Source of the DNA: Flavobacterium sp. J27
GTDB lineage: Bacteria > Bacteroidota > Bacteroidia > Flavobacteriales > Flavobacteriaceae
DNA: 64,000 nt
Direction: 5' to 3'
Assembly (NCBI RefSeq): GCF_004303025.1
Contig: NZ_PJQW01000004.1
Location: forward strand, 131,183 to 195,182
Within the stretch, counting starts at the first letter, position 1; each line of letters opens with the position of its first letter. The notes beneath the pieces are model-generated. The model was not told the DNA's origin and ran no database searches. It saw only the letters and a list, made by a program, of their open reading frames with translations. Shown one piece after another: positions 1-8,647 of this stretch. A program made the position numbers and the translations under genes.

Positions 1-1060
1 CACGTTGTTGCTTAATTTCATCTGGAACATCATCAACCAAACTATAGGCATGGGTATTTTCTTCGTGAGAATAAGCAAAACAGCCTAAACGTTCAAAACG
101 CATTTCAGTTACCCAATTTTTTAAAATTTGAAAATCTTCTTCCGTTTCTCCAGGATAACCTACAATTAATGTAGTACGAATAGCCATTTCTGGAACTGCT
201 TTTCTAAAATCTTTTAATAAATTAGTTGTCTTTTCATAGGTAGTTCCTCTTCGCATCGATTTTAAAACGCTATCCGAAATATGTTGTAATGGAATGTCAA
301 TATAATTACAAATCTTAGGTTCGCGTTTCATTAAGTCTAATACTTCCATTGGAAAACCAGTAGGAAAAGCATAATGTAAACGAATCCATTCGATACCTTC
401 AACTTTCACTAAAGCTTCTAATAATTCGGCAAGATTTCTTTTTTTGTAGATGTCAAGTCCGTAATAGGTTAAATCTTGAGCGATTAAAATTAATTCTTTT
501 ACTCCGTTTTTAGCCAATTTTTCAGATTCAATAACTAATTTTTCAATAGGAGTTGAAACGTGCTTTCCTCTCATCAAAGGAATGGCACAAAAACTACAAG
601 GTCTATCACAGCCTTCCGATATTTTTAAATAAGCATAATTTTTTGGTGTAGTTGTTAAACGTTCTCCAATTAATTCGTGCTTGTAATCGGCACCTAAGGC
701 TTTTAAAAGTAGTGGCAGTTCAGTAGTTCCAAAAAACTGGTCTACATTAGGAATTTCTTTTTCTAAATCGGGTCTGTATCGTTCAGATAAACAGCCAGTA
801 ACAAATACTTTGTCTACTAATCCTTGCTCTTTTTTGTCAGCATATTCTAAAATCGTATTTACCGATTCCTCTTTTGCATTATCAATAAAACCGCAGGTGT
901 TAATCACAATAATGTTGCCTTCATCTTTTGTTGCTTCATGAGTAACTTCTTTGCCATTAGCTTTTAGTTGTCCCATTAAAACTTCACTATCATACACATT
1001 TTTAGAGCATCCTAGTGTAATTACATTGATTTTATTTTTCTTTAACGATTTGGTTCTCAT
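1..1060 (-). CDS. rimO: Ribosomal protein S12 methylthiotransferase RimO, 3' part beyond the left edge
   Basis: This radical-SAM enzyme adds a methylthio group to an aspartate of ribosomal protein S12. Translating the minus strand from the ATG at 1058-1060 gives MRTKSLKKNKINVITLGCSK, then an N-terminal UPF0004-type domain with spaced cysteines (LGCSKN, NTCGF, TGCLS), and the radical-SAM cluster motif CDRPCSFC followed by IPLMRGKHVSTP, which is characteristic of RimO. About 353 codons are present. The family is usually near 435 residues, so the missing part is mainly the C-terminal TRAM domain. The reading frame is open to the window edge. A good -10 element (1092-1099) lies about 30 bp upstream of the ATG. 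Confusion with MiaB is possible in principle, but the LGCSKN and RGKH context favours RimO. Confidence 0.95.
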   Translation of the reverse strand, partial: MRTKSLKKNKINVITLGCSKNVYDSEVLMGQLKANGKEVTHEATKDEGNIIVINTCGFIDNAKEESVNTILEYADKKEQGLVDKVFVTGCLSERYRPDLEKEIPNVDQFFGTTELPLLLKALGADYKHELIGERLTTTPKNYAYLKISEGCDRPCSFCAIPLMRGKHVSTPIEKLVIESEKLAKNGVKELILIAQDLTYYGLDIYKKRNLAELLEALVKVEGIEWIRLHYAFPTGFPMEVLDLMKREPKICNYIDIPLQHISDSVLKSMRRGTTYEKTTNLLKDFRKAVPEMAIRTTLIVGYPGETEEDFQILKNWVTEMRFERLGCFAYSHEENTHAYSLVDDVPDEIKQQR

Positions 1061-1091
1061 ATGCTTAAATTTCAATCGAAGATTTAGGGCG

Positions 1092-1099
1092 CAAAATTA
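1092..1099 (-). promoter_or_regulatory. -10 element of rimO
   Basis: The minus strand reads TAATTTTG, an exact match to the Bacteroidota consensus TAnnTTTG, 31 bp before the rimO ATG. No convincing -33 TTG is seen at the right distance. Confidence 0.5.
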
Positions 1100-1249
1100 C
1101 GTAAAATTATTTATTAGAAGCATTAGGCTTGTGAGTTTTTTAAAAAGTTTGTTTCTGCTTTTCAAACTTTAAAGATGTTATATGTTAGATATGTGCCTTT
1201 AAAAGCGAGAATAGTTTTATCAAGACAAGATAAAACATTTGAGCAAAAA

Positions 1250-1273
1250 AAATCCTTCCGTTAAGAAGGATTT
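1250..1273 (-). terminator. Rho-independent terminator of the OmpP1-family gene
   Basis: A 9-bp stem (1250-1258 with 1265-1273, AAATCCTTC/GAAGGATTT) encloses a 6-nt loop. On the minus strand it is followed by a run of T. It sits just downstream of the stop codon at 1302. Confidence 0.8.
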
Positions 1274-1301
1274 CGAATAAATACTTACCGTAATTGCATC
1301 A

Positions 1302-2786
1302 TTAAAAATTAATAGAGTAGGTAAGGGTAACATTATTTTGTCTGGTTCTGATTCTTGCAGTATCATTCATACCTGAAGAAACAAAACTTTGATTGTAATT
1401 TCTATCACTATGTGAATAGGCTAAATCTAATTTGCTTTCTCCGAAATTAAAGCCAACACCTCCAGAATAACCTGTTAAGTCACCTAGTGCATAATCTACT
1501 TTATACGGACTTTCATCAAATCTGTAACCTGCTCTTAAGCTAAATTGCTTGATTCTATATTCGCCACCAATACGCAATTCTAATGCCGTTTTTAAATTAT
1601 CGGCCATAAAAGAATTAATGCCGATATAGGCAGGATCATTACTTGGCGAAAATTTAGTAATACTATAATCTTTAAAAGAAGCATCAATACTGATTAAACC
1701 TTGCTTGTTAAAAATATAGGACGCACTACCAGTAATTTTTTGTGCAGTTTGTAATTTGTAAGTTGGATAGACATTCAACACATTTGGGTCATAATAGTCT
1801 ACATACACGTCGGGTCCATCATTTGAAACGGCTCTTATTCTTTGCGATAACTCATCATTTAAACGATACCAAGTAGGAGATTCATAAGCAAAACCTAGTC
1901 TAAAATTATCAACTGGTTGGTAAATAGCCCCTAAATTGAAAGAGAAACCACCACCATAAGTGTATAAATCATTGCTAAATCTAATTTGCTCTACTCCAAT
2001 ATTTGGATCGTTGTTGTTTCTTTCAAAAACGGTTGAATTTCTTACATAATCTGTAAAATGAGCATTAAGGTTGATCCCTAAATATAATTTGTCTTTGTAA
2101 GAAGTGGCAAAATTAACAGTTAGTTTTCCATTATAACCAGTACTTACCATATAATTTTCCTGATAAAAATTACCCGGTGGAATGTTACTGGTATAGGTGT
2201 CTGGAGAGTCTGGATCAAAAAGATAGGTGTTGTAGCCTAAATAAGCTTGTTGTTCAGCAAAGCTTAATTCAGAATAGGTATAATTATCTAATACACTAAC
2301 AGGAATTCCTTGAGCGAAATTTAAAAAGTAATTCCCAATGGTGTTACTTGGATTAGTTCCAGCAGAAAATAAACGATTATCAAAATTATTTGTGTTTTCA
2401 TAGTTTAAAGCAACGGCAAATTTTTTCCAATCGTTACCTGTATTATTGTTATCTACGAAAACAAAAACAGCTCCTAATTGATTTAAATCTAGTGTGCTGT
2501 AATTTTCGGATGTTCTTGTACCAAAATAATTAGAATTATTATTGGTGTTAAAGCTACTGGCTGTTATGGAAGCCATATTATGATTAAAAATAGCCGAACC
2601 AGCAGGATTAATATTAATTGCAGATAAATCACCTCCTAAAGAACCGAAAGCACCGCTCATTGCTCTAAAACGGGCCGTTCCAGTTAAATTGTCTGTTGAG
2701 TAACGCAAGGCGTCTTCAACAGTTGTTTCTTGACTCATTCCAAAATAAAAAGAAGAGAGTAAGGCTAGTATATAAAACTTTTTCAT
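1302..2786 (-). CDS. OmpP1/FadL-family outer-membrane transport protein
   Basis: A 494-residue protein with a signal peptide (MKKFYILALLSSFYFGMSQ) and an early segment of the FadL/TodX/OmpP1 type (ARFRAMSGAFGSLGGDLSA, then NPAGSAIF), followed by many alternating hydrophobic beta strands and a C-terminal strand ending in aromatic/hydrophobic residues (TLTYSINF), as expected of an outer-membrane beta-barrel. In this family the barrel carries hydrophobic compounds such as long-chain fatty acids across the outer membrane; the substrate here cannot be read from the sequence. It is transcribed alone and has its own terminator at 1250-1273. Homologues are often annotated as hemin receptors on weak grounds; I see no haem-specific feature. 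Confidence 0.85.
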   Translation of the reverse strand: MKKFYILALLSSFYFGMSQETTVEDALRYSTDNLTGTARFRAMSGAFGSLGGDLSAININPAGSAIFNHNMASITASSFNTNNNSNYFGTRTSENYSTLDLNQLGAVFVFVDNNNTGNDWKKFAVALNYENTNNFDNRLFSAGTNPSNTIGNYFLNFAQGIPVSVLDNYTYSELSFAEQQAYLGYNTYLFDPDSPDTYTSNIPPGNFYQENYMVSTGYNGKLTVNFATSYKDKLYLGINLNAHFTDYVRNSTVFERNNNDPNIGVEQIRFSNDLYTYGGGFSFNLGAIYQPVDNFRLGFAYESPTWYRLNDELSQRIRAVSNDGPDVYVDYYDPNVLNVYPTYKLQTAQKITGSASYIFNKQGLISIDASFKDYSITKFSPSNDPAYIGINSFMADNLKTALELRIGGEYRIKQFSLRAGYRFDESPYKVDYALGDLTGYSGGVGFNFGESKLDLAYSHSDRNYNQSFVSSGMNDTARIRTRQNNVTLTYSINF

Positions 2787-2943
2787 ATGTGTTGATTTTT
2801 TTTAGAATTCACACATGTAATTCTCATTAGTAATACACAAAAGGATTCTTAACTTTTACAGTTGTGTAATTACAAATGATAAATTCATAGCAATTTGATT
2901 CTGTTTTTTTAGATTTATTTATTTTTAACTTGATAAGTAAATA

Positions 2944-3936
2944 TTATCCTCTTCCACCTCTTCCACCACTAGAGCGACCGCCACCACCTCCAGATGATCT
3001 TCCACCACCATAAGAGCCACCTGAGCTTCTTGATGGGCTATAACTACCTGACGAGCGAGTTGATGATGAACTTCTCGGTGTTGAGTAATTGTTAGATCTT
3101 GTAGAGCTATTTCTTGGTGTAGAATAGGAATTTCTTGTGCTTGAAGAATTTCTTGTACTAGAATAAGTGTTTCTAGTTCCAGAATTTCTAGTTCCATTAA
3201 AATTTCTCGTAGATGTACTGCTTCTCCTTGCGCCGCTATAATTGTTGCTGTATCGGTTACCATTAGAACTATAATAGCTAGAACCACCTCTTCTCCCAGA
3301 GTTGTAAACTACATTTCTTCCTCCTCTATTATAGTAGCCATTGTAACCGTAATATCCATAATAGCCTGAATAGTATGGAGAATAATAACCGCCCCATCCA
3401 GGTCCATACCAAGAATTCCAGCCCCAGCCCCAACTAGGTCCGTACCAAGAATTCCAACCCCAAGAAGCACCATAATAGGGATAGCCCCATCCCCAATTTG
3501 AGCCGTACCAATTGTTCCAACCAATTCCCCAATATGGAGAATACCAATTGTTCCAACCCCAATTGTCATAATAATTAATAGTTACATTGCTAGAATTACT
3601 TCCCCAACCAGCATATTGAGAATTGGTATCATAATTTCTGTATACAGTTACAACAGTATCGTTGTTTTCTGACGAATAATCTTCTACATCTGTAAAATAG
3701 GTGTAGTCATCTTGCATGTTTCTAAACTGTTCTGAATACTTGTTCGATTTTTCAATGTTTTGTTCAGAATATTTATTGTCAACATTAGCTTCGTATCTTT
3801 GGTCTGAACCATAAACGCCATCATTATCATAATACGATGAGTTTTGGTAAGAACCACAAGAAACTAATATTACACTTAGAATTCCTGTAAGAGAAAACAA
3901 GTGAAATTTTCTTAAAAATGGTAGATAAACTTTCAT
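2944..3936 (-). CDS. Low-complexity lipoprotein with a Trp/Tyr/Gly-rich core and a Ser/Arg-rich tail
   Basis: A 330-residue predicted lipoprotein: the N-terminus MKVYLPFLRKF is followed by a hydrophobic stretch and the lipobox LVSC at about residues 24-27. Residues about 110-200 repeat NWYGSNWGWG / SWYGPSWGW-like units rich in Trp, Tyr, Gly and Asn. Residues about 215-330 are dominated by Ser, Arg, Thr and Gly, with TRNSS/STPRS-type repeats and a GGGRSSGG end. Such composition suggests an extended, sticky or disordered surface protein rather than an enzyme. It diverges from proS, with overlapping promoters between them. I do not recognise a characterised family. The skewed composition creates long open frames in the other phases, which I treat as shadows. 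Confidence 0.75.
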   Translation of the reverse strand: MKVYLPFLRKFHLFSLTGILSVILVSCGSYQNSSYYDNDGVYGSDQRYEANVDNKYSEQNIEKSNKYSEQFRNMQDDYTYFTDVEDYSSENNDTVVTVYRNYDTNSQYAGWGSNSSNVTINYYDNWGWNNWYSPYWGIGWNNWYGSNWGWGYPYYGASWGWNSWYGPSWGWGWNSWYGPGWGGYYSPYYSGYYGYYGYNGYYNRGGRNVVYNSGRRGGSSYYSSNGNRYSNNYSGARRSSTSTRNFNGTRNSGTRNTYSSTRNSSSTRNSYSTPRNSSTRSNNYSTPRSSSSTRSSGSYSPSRSSGGSYGGGRSSGGGGGRSSGGRGGRG

Positions 3937-3950
3937 AACGTTTTTTTTTA

Positions 3951-3981
3951 TTGTTGGACTTCACAAAAATAGTTAGTTTTG
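3951..3981 (+). promoter_or_regulatory. proS promoter (overlaps a divergent -10 for the lipoprotein gene)
   Basis: TTG at 3951-3953, then 20 bp, then TAGTTTTG at 3974-3981: a full Bacteroidota promoter, 53 bp upstream of the proS ATG. On the opposite strand 3971-3964 reads TATTTTTG, a -10 match for the lipoprotein gene, so the two -10 boxes lie back to back with 2 bp between them. Confidence 0.7.
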
Positions 3982-4034
3982 CGTAACTTTTAGTTAAAAT
4001 AAATATAAACAAAATTTATGCCAAAACCTAGATA

Positions 4035-5513
4035 ATGAGTAAAAACTTAACAACAAGAGCAGAAGATTATTCAAAATGGTATAACGAATTAGTAGTTAAA
4101 GCTGATTTGGCCGAGAATTCAGGAGTTAGAGGATGTATGGTTATTAAACCATATGGATATGCAATTTGGGAAAAAATGCAAGGAGAATTAGATAGAATGT
4201 TTAAAGAAACAGGACATACTAATGCCTATTTTCCTCTTTTTGTCCCGAAAAGTATGTTTGAGGCGGAAGAAAAAAATGCAGAAGGATTTGCTAAAGAATG
4301 TGCTATTGTAACTCATTATCGATTAACTAATGATCCAGAGAACAAGGGAAAATTGATTGTTGATCCAGAAGCAAAATTAGAAGAAGAGCTTATTGTAAGA
4401 CCTACGAGTGAAGCTATTATTTGGAGTACTTATAAAGGATGGGTGCAATCTTATAGAGATTTACCTCTTTTAATTAACCAATGGGCAAATGTGGTTCGTT
4501 GGGAAATGAGAACTCGCTTGTTTTTAAGAACGGCAGAATTTTTATGGCAAGAAGGACATACAGCTCATGCAACTCGAACAGAAGCTATTGAAGAGTCTGA
4601 AAGAATGATGAATGTGTATGCTGATTTTGTACAGAATTTCATGGCAATCCCTGTGGTAAAAGGATTGAAAACAGAATCAGAACGATTTGCAGGAGCAGAA
4701 GAAACTTACTGTATTGAGGCATTAATGCAAGATGGAAAAGCATTGCAGGCTGGTACATCTCATTTTTTAGGACAAAATTTTGCAAAAGCTTTTGATGTAA
4801 AATTTACAAGTAAAGAAGGAAAACAAGAACATGTTTGGGGGACATCGTGGGGAGTTTCAACCCGATTAATGGGGGCTTTAGTCATGACGCATTCAGATGA
4901 TAATGGTTTAGTTCTGCCTCCAAATTTAGCACCTATTCAAGTAGTTATTGTGCCAATATATAAAACTGAGGAACAGTTTGAGGTTATTTCCCAAGAAGTG
5001 AATGAGTTGGTAAAAGCATTGCGAAAACTAAATATTTCAGTTAAGTTTGATAACAGAGATACACATAAACCAGGATTTAAATTTGCAGAATGGGAATTGA
5101 AAGGAGTGCCAGTTCGTTTAGCGATTGGTCCAAAAGACTTAGAAAATGGAACTTATGAAGTAGCTAGAAGGGATACTTTAACAAAAGAGGTGGTAGGTAA
5201 AGAAGGAATTGAGGTCTATCTTCAAAACTTATTAGAAACCATTCAGAGAGATTTGTTTTCACGTGCTATTGATTATAGAACGCTTCATACAACCGAAGTA
5301 AATACATTTGATGAGTTTAAAGATATTTTAGAAAATAAAGGAGGGTTTGTTTCCGCACATTGGGATGGAACACCTGAGACAGAAGAAAAGATAAAAGACC
5401 TTACTAAAGCAACAATTCGTTGTATTCCTTTAGATCGAGTAGAAGAGGCTGGAAAGTGCGTATTTACAGGGCTTCAGTCTAAAGGAAGGGTGCTTTTTGC
5501 AAAAGCATATTAA
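4035..5513 (+). CDS. proS: Prolyl-tRNA synthetase, archaeal/eukaryotic type
   Basis: It charges tRNA-Pro with proline in the cytoplasm. The 492-residue protein matches the short ProS type without the bacterial editing insertion: N-terminal class II core with [18 protein letters not shown], motif 2 around [26 protein letters not shown], motif 3 near [18 protein letters not shown], then the anticodon-binding domain ([10 protein letters not shown]) and the type-specific C-terminal zinc-binding-like domain ending in RVLFAKAY. The end KAY is typical of this type. It is followed by the two tRNA-Glu genes, which have their own promoter. Start chosen at the ATG that follows the promoter at 3951-3981. 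Confidence 0.97.
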   Translation: MSKNLTTRAEDYSKWYNELVVKADLAENSGVRGCMVIKPYGYAIWEKMQGELDRMFKETGHTNAYFPLFVPKSMFEAEEKNAEGFAKECAIVTHYRLTNDPENKGKLIVDPEAKLEEELIVRPTSEAIIWSTYKGWVQSYRDLPLLINQWANVVRWEMRTRLFLRTAEFLWQEGHTAHATRTEAIEESERMMNVYADFVQNFMAIPVVKGLKTESERFAGAEETYCIEALMQDGKALQAGTSHFLGQNFAKAFDVKFTSKEGKQEHVWGTSWGVSTRLMGALVMTHSDDNGLVLPPNLAPIQVVIVPIYKTEEQFEVISQEVNELVKALRKLNISVKFDNRDTHKPGFKFAEWELKGVPVRLAIGPKDLENGTYEVARRDTLTKEVVGKEGIEVYLQNLLETIQRDLFSRAIDYRTLHTTEVNTFDEFKDILENKGGFVSAHWDGTPETEEKIKDLTKATIRCIPLDRVEEAGKCVFTGLQSKGRVLFAKAY

Positions 5514-5541
5514 AAAAAAATAAAAATTTTTCGAAAGTTAC

Positions 5542-5571
5542 TTGCAGGAATAAAAAAAAGTTGTAGTTTTG
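5542..5571 (+). promoter_or_regulatory. Promoter of the tandem tRNA-Glu genes
   Basis: TTG at 5542-5544, exactly 19 bp, then TAGTTTTG at 5564-5571. This is a perfect match to the Bacteroidota housekeeping promoter, 22 bp before the first tRNA. Confidence 0.85.
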
Positions 5572-5592
5572 CATCCGCATTCGAGAAATAAT

Positions 5593-5664
5593 GGTCCGTT
5601 CGTCTAGGGGTTAGGACGCCAGGTTTTCATCCTGGTAACACGGGTTCGATTCCCGTACGGACTA
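5593..5664 (+). tRNA. tRNA-Glu (anticodon UUC), first copy
   Basis: A 72-nt cloverleaf: acceptor arms GGTCCGT/ACGGACT (a G-U pair at 1-72), anticodon stem CCAGG/CCTGG with loop TTTTCAT and anticodon TTC at 5626-5628, T arm ACGGGTTCGATTCCCGT. CCA is not encoded. Confidence 0.97.
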
Positions 5665-5680
5665 CAAAATTAAGCTCAAT

Positions 5681-5752
5681 GGCCCGTTCGTCTATCGGTT
5701 AGGACGCCAGGTTTTCATCCTGGTAAGAGGGGTTCGATTCCCCTACGGGCTA
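5681..5752 (+). tRNA. tRNA-Glu (anticodon UUC), second copy
   Basis: A 72-nt cloverleaf 16 bp after the first copy: acceptor arms GGCCCGT/ACGGGCT, the same anticodon arm (TTC at 5714-5716), but different D loop (TCGG against GGGG) and T stem (GAGGGG/CCCCT against CACGGG/CCCGT). The changes in the acceptor and T stems are compensated, so both should be functional. CCA is not encoded. Confidence 0.97.
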
Positions 5753-5910
5753 CAAATTAGTTGTGAAATAGTTTTATAAAATAAAACTTTAGTGTCTCAA
5801 AGTCTTATTTTATTAGTTAAAACCAAAGTGATTATTGAATGTAATTGTGGGAGGTTTTTCTTTTTTAACTAGTAGTTTATAACAATTATTACAATTAAAA
5901 AAAGAACAAA

Positions 5911-6162
5911 ATGGCAAATCATAAATCTGCTTTAAAGAGAATTAGAAGTAACGAGAAAAAAAGAGTATTAAATAGATACCAACACAAAACTACTCGTAAT
6001 GCAATCAAAGCTATTCGTTTGGCTACAGATAAAGCAGAAGCTTCAGCTAAATTATCTTCAGTAATTTCAATGATTGACAAATTAGCTAAGAAAAATATTA
6101 TTCATAGTAATAAAGCTTCTAATTTAAAATCTAAATTAACGAAGCATGTAGCATCATTATAA
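5911..6162 (+). CDS. rpsT: 30S ribosomal protein S20
   Basis: An 83-residue, very basic protein with the S20 opening MANHKSALKRIRSNEKKR, helical with little else, and the usual length of 80-90 residues. S20 binds 16S rRNA early in 30S assembly. It follows the tRNA-Glu pair and has a strong terminator at 6191-6218. No separate promoter is evident, so it may depend on read-through from the tRNA promoter; this is inference. Confidence 0.97.
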   Translation: MANHKSALKRIRSNEKKRVLNRYQHKTTRNAIKAIRLATDKAEASAKLSSVISMIDKLAKKNIIHSNKASNLKSKLTKHVASL

Positions 6163-6190
6163 TTTAATAATTATAATTAAAAAATAACAG

Positions 6191-6218
6191 AAAGCTCTCA
6201 ATTTGAGAGCTTTTTTTT
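6191..6218 (+). terminator. Rho-independent terminator of rpsT
   Basis: The stem AAAGCTCTC (6191-6199) pairs with GAGAGCTTT (6205-6213) across a short AT loop, and is followed by a run of T. Confidence 0.9.
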
Positions 6219-6284
6219 ATATTATATTTATGTTATTTGTAATTTACTTATTTCATATGTAGTGTTTTATCCAAAAAAATACCT

Positions 6285-6292
6285 TAATTTTG
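6285..6292 (+). promoter_or_regulatory. -10 element of typA
   Basis: TAATTTTG, an exact consensus -10, 21 bp before the typA ATG. The -33 region (TGTTTT near 6263) is only a partial match. Confidence 0.6.
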
Positions 6293-6313
6293 CACCTTCA
6301 AAAAAATAGTTAA

Positions 6314-8110
6314 ATGACGTCTATTAGAAACATCGCAATTATTGCACACGTTGACCATGGTAAGACTACATTGGTTGATAAAATTATGTATCACTGTCAA
6401 TTATTTCGTGAAAACGAAAATACAGGTGATTTAATCCTTGATAATAACGATTTAGAGCGTGAGAGAGGTATTACAATTACATCTAAAAATGTATCTGTAA
6501 TTTATAAAGGAACTAAAATTAATATTATTGATACACCAGGTCACGCTGATTTTGGTGGAGAAGTGGAACGTGTACTTAATATGGCTGATGGTGTTTGCTT
6601 ATTAGTGGATGCATTTGAAGGACCTATGCCTCAAACACGATTTGTATTACAAAAAGCAATCAGTTTAGGACTGAAACCATGTGTGGTAATTAACAAAGTT
6701 GATAAAGAAAACTGTACACCTGAAGAAGTTCATGAAAAAGTTTTTGACTTAATGTTTGAATTAGGAGCCGAAGAGTGGCAATTAGACTTCCCAACGGTAT
6801 ATGGTTCTGCTAAAAACAACTGGATGTCTGATGATTGGAAAAATCAAACAGAAAACATTGAACCTTTATTAGATATGGTTTTAGAAAATGTTCCTGCGCC
6901 TAAAGTTTCAGAAGGAACACCTCAAATGTTGATTACATCTTTAGACTTTTCAAGTTTTACTGGACGTATTGCTATTGGACGTTTGCAAAGAGGCGTTTTA
7001 AAAGAAGGAATGAATGTTTCTTTGGTAAAAAGAGACGGGAAAATTATAAAAACAAAAATTAAAGAGTTACATACTTTTGAAGGGTTAGGTCGTAAAAAAG
7101 TTACAGAAGTTGTCGCTGGAGATATTTGTGCTTTAGTTGGTTTAGAAGGATTTGAAATTGGTGATACTGTTGCTGATTTTGAAAATCCTGAAGCATTAGA
7201 AACTATTGCAATCGATGAGCCAACAATGAGTATGTTGTTTACCATAAACGATTCACCTTTCTTTGGTAAAGAAGGTAAATTTGTAACGTCTCGTCATATT
7301 AAAGATCGTTTAACAAAAGAATTAGAGAAAAATTTAGCATTGCGTGTACAAGAAACGGATAGTGCTGATAAATTCTTGGTTTTTGGTCGTGGTGTACTTC
7401 ACTTATCGGTTTTAATTGAAACGATGAGAAGAGAAGGATATGAGTTACAAATTGGACAGCCTCAAGTAATTATTAAAGAAATAGATGGTGTAAAATGTGA
7501 ACCAATTGAAGAATTAACTATCGATTTACCAGAAAATTTATCGGGTAGAGCTGTAGAATTTGTGACCATTCGTAAAGGTGAAATGTTGAGTATGGAACCA
7601 AAAGGAGAGCGAATGATTATTAAATTTAATATTCCTTCTCGTGGAATTATTGGTTTACGTAATCAATTGTTAACCGCTACTGCTGGTGAAGCTATTATGG
7701 CGCACCGATTTATTGAATATCAACCTTATAAAGGTGAAATACCAGGACGTTTAAGTGGTTCTTTAATTTCTATGGAGAATGGAAAAGCAATTCCTTATTC
7801 GATTGATAAATTACAAGAACGTGGTAAATTTTTCGTTGACCCTAATGAAGATATCTACGAAGGTCAGGTTATTGGTGAAAACTCTCGTGGTGATGATATG
7901 GTGGTTAATGTAACTAAGACTAAAAAATTAACAAACGTTCGTTCTTCTGGTGCAGATGATAAAGCAAGAATTATTCCTGCAATAAAATTCTCTTTAGAAG
8001 AAGCATTAGAATACATACAAAAAGATGAGTATGTTGAAGTTACTCCTAAATCGTTACGTTTACGTAAGATTTATTTAAATGAGAACGACAGAAAACGTTT
8101 TAAAATGTAA
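6314..8110 (+). CDS. typA: Ribosome-associated translational GTPase TypA/BipA
   Basis: TypA is an EF-G-like GTPase that binds the ribosome and supports 50S assembly and growth under stress. The 598-residue protein has the G1 motif AHVDHGKTTL at residues 11-20, the switch region RERGITI, G3 DTPGHADFGGEVERV, and G4 NKVD, then EF-Tu domain II, an EF-G-like domain (LHLSVLIETMRREGYELQIG) and the BipA C-terminal domain (SRGIIGLRNQLLT). The length is standard (about 600). It is monocistronic, with its own promoter and a hairpin terminator at 8121-8148. Confidence 0.97.
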   Translation: MTSIRNIAIIAHVDHGKTTLVDKIMYHCQLFRENENTGDLILDNNDLERERGITITSKNVSVIYKGTKINIIDTPGHADFGGEVERVLNMADGVCLLVDAFEGPMPQTRFVLQKAISLGLKPCVVINKVDKENCTPEEVHEKVFDLMFELGAEEWQLDFPTVYGSAKNNWMSDDWKNQTENIEPLLDMVLENVPAPKVSEGTPQMLITSLDFSSFTGRIAIGRLQRGVLKEGMNVSLVKRDGKIIKTKIKELHTFEGLGRKKVTEVVAGDICALVGLEGFEIGDTVADFENPEALETIAIDEPTMSMLFTINDSPFFGKEGKFVTSRHIKDRLTKELEKNLALRVQETDSADKFLVFGRGVLHLSVLIETMRREGYELQIGQPQVIIKEIDGVKCEPIEELTIDLPENLSGRAVEFVTIRKGEMLSMEPKGERMIIKFNIPSRGIIGLRNQLLTATAGEAIMAHRFIEYQPYKGEIPGRLSGSLISMENGKAIPYSIDKLQERGKFFVDPNEDIYEGQVIGENSRGDDMVVNVTKTKKLTNVRSSGADDKARIIPAIKFSLEEALEYIQKDEYVEVTPKSLRLRKIYLNENDRKRFKM

Positions 8111-8120
8111 ATAAATTATA

Positions 8121-8148
8121 AACTGCCTTGAAAAAGGCAGTTTTTTTA
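8121..8148 (+). terminator. Rho-independent terminator of typA
   Basis: The stem AACTGCCTT (8121-8129) pairs with AAGGCAGTT (8134-8142) around a GAAA tetraloop and is followed by T7. It lies inside any longer reading of the next gene, which rules out an upstream start at 8128. Confidence 0.9.
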
Positions 8149-8163
8149 TATAATACAACTATT

Positions 8164-8595
8164 ATGAAAGTAAAATTAAAATATGGTATTGATCAATTGT
8201 TGTTTGGGATGAAACAAAATGATGTGGAGTCTATTTATGGAAAACCAAACAAACAATACATCGATGAAGAAGATAATATTGTATATGTTTACAATGATTC
8301 TAAAATGCGTTTAACTTTTTATGATGAGGAAGAGTTGCGCTTAGGATATATTACTTCTACCAATGAAAATTTAGAACTATTTGATGCAAAGATTATAGGT
8401 AAATCTTGGAATACAGTGAAAGAATTACTTCACAGTAACAAGCTGAAAGATTTCGAAACTGAAATTGTTGACGGAACTGAAAATTATTTCTTTGAAGATT
8501 CTTGGCTTTTTGTAAATGTGGATTATGATCAAGTTTTTAAAATTGAAATAGGAGCAGTATTTACAAATCAAGATGAATTTGATTGGAAATTCTAA
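8164..8595 (+). CDS. Small cytoplasmic protein of unknown function
   Basis: A 143-residue acidic protein starting MKVKLKYGIDQLLFGMKQ. An in-frame start at 8128 is excluded because the typA terminator lies across it, so the ATG at 8164 is used. There is no signal peptide or membrane segment. The segment LLFGMKQNDVESIYGKP resembles the short helix-turn motif (GM...EV...GKP) found in SmpA/BamE-like folds, and a second weaker copy (IIGKSWNTVKELLHSN) may follow, but the resemblance is short and not enough to assign a family. It ends EFDWKF, just before a bidirectional terminator shared with the convergent TPR gene. Confidence 0.7.
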   Translation: MKVKLKYGIDQLLFGMKQNDVESIYGKPNKQYIDEEDNIVYVYNDSKMRLTFYDEEELRLGYITSTNENLELFDAKIIGKSWNTVKELLHSNKLKDFETEIVDGTENYFFEDSWLFVNVDYDQVFKIEIGAVFTNQDEFDWKF

Positions 8596-8620
8596 GCTAC
8601 TGTTGTAAATTAAATAGATC

Positions 8621-8647
8621 AAAAAAGCCCTCTAAGAGGGCTTTTTT
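8621..8647. terminator. Bidirectional terminator between convergent genes
   Basis: The stem GCCCTC (8627-8632) pairs with GAGGGC (8636-8641) around TAA, with A6 on one side and T6 on the other, so it can serve both strands. Confidence 0.9.

Noticed and set aside
951..1172. Plus-strand open frame of 73 codons
   Set aside because: It overlaps the start of rimO on the other strand and has no signal or family similarity.
2925..3569. Long open frames in other phases of the low-complexity lipoprotein gene
   Set aside because: They arise from its skewed Gly/Trp/Ser/Arg codons; only the frame with a signal peptide and lipobox makes sense.
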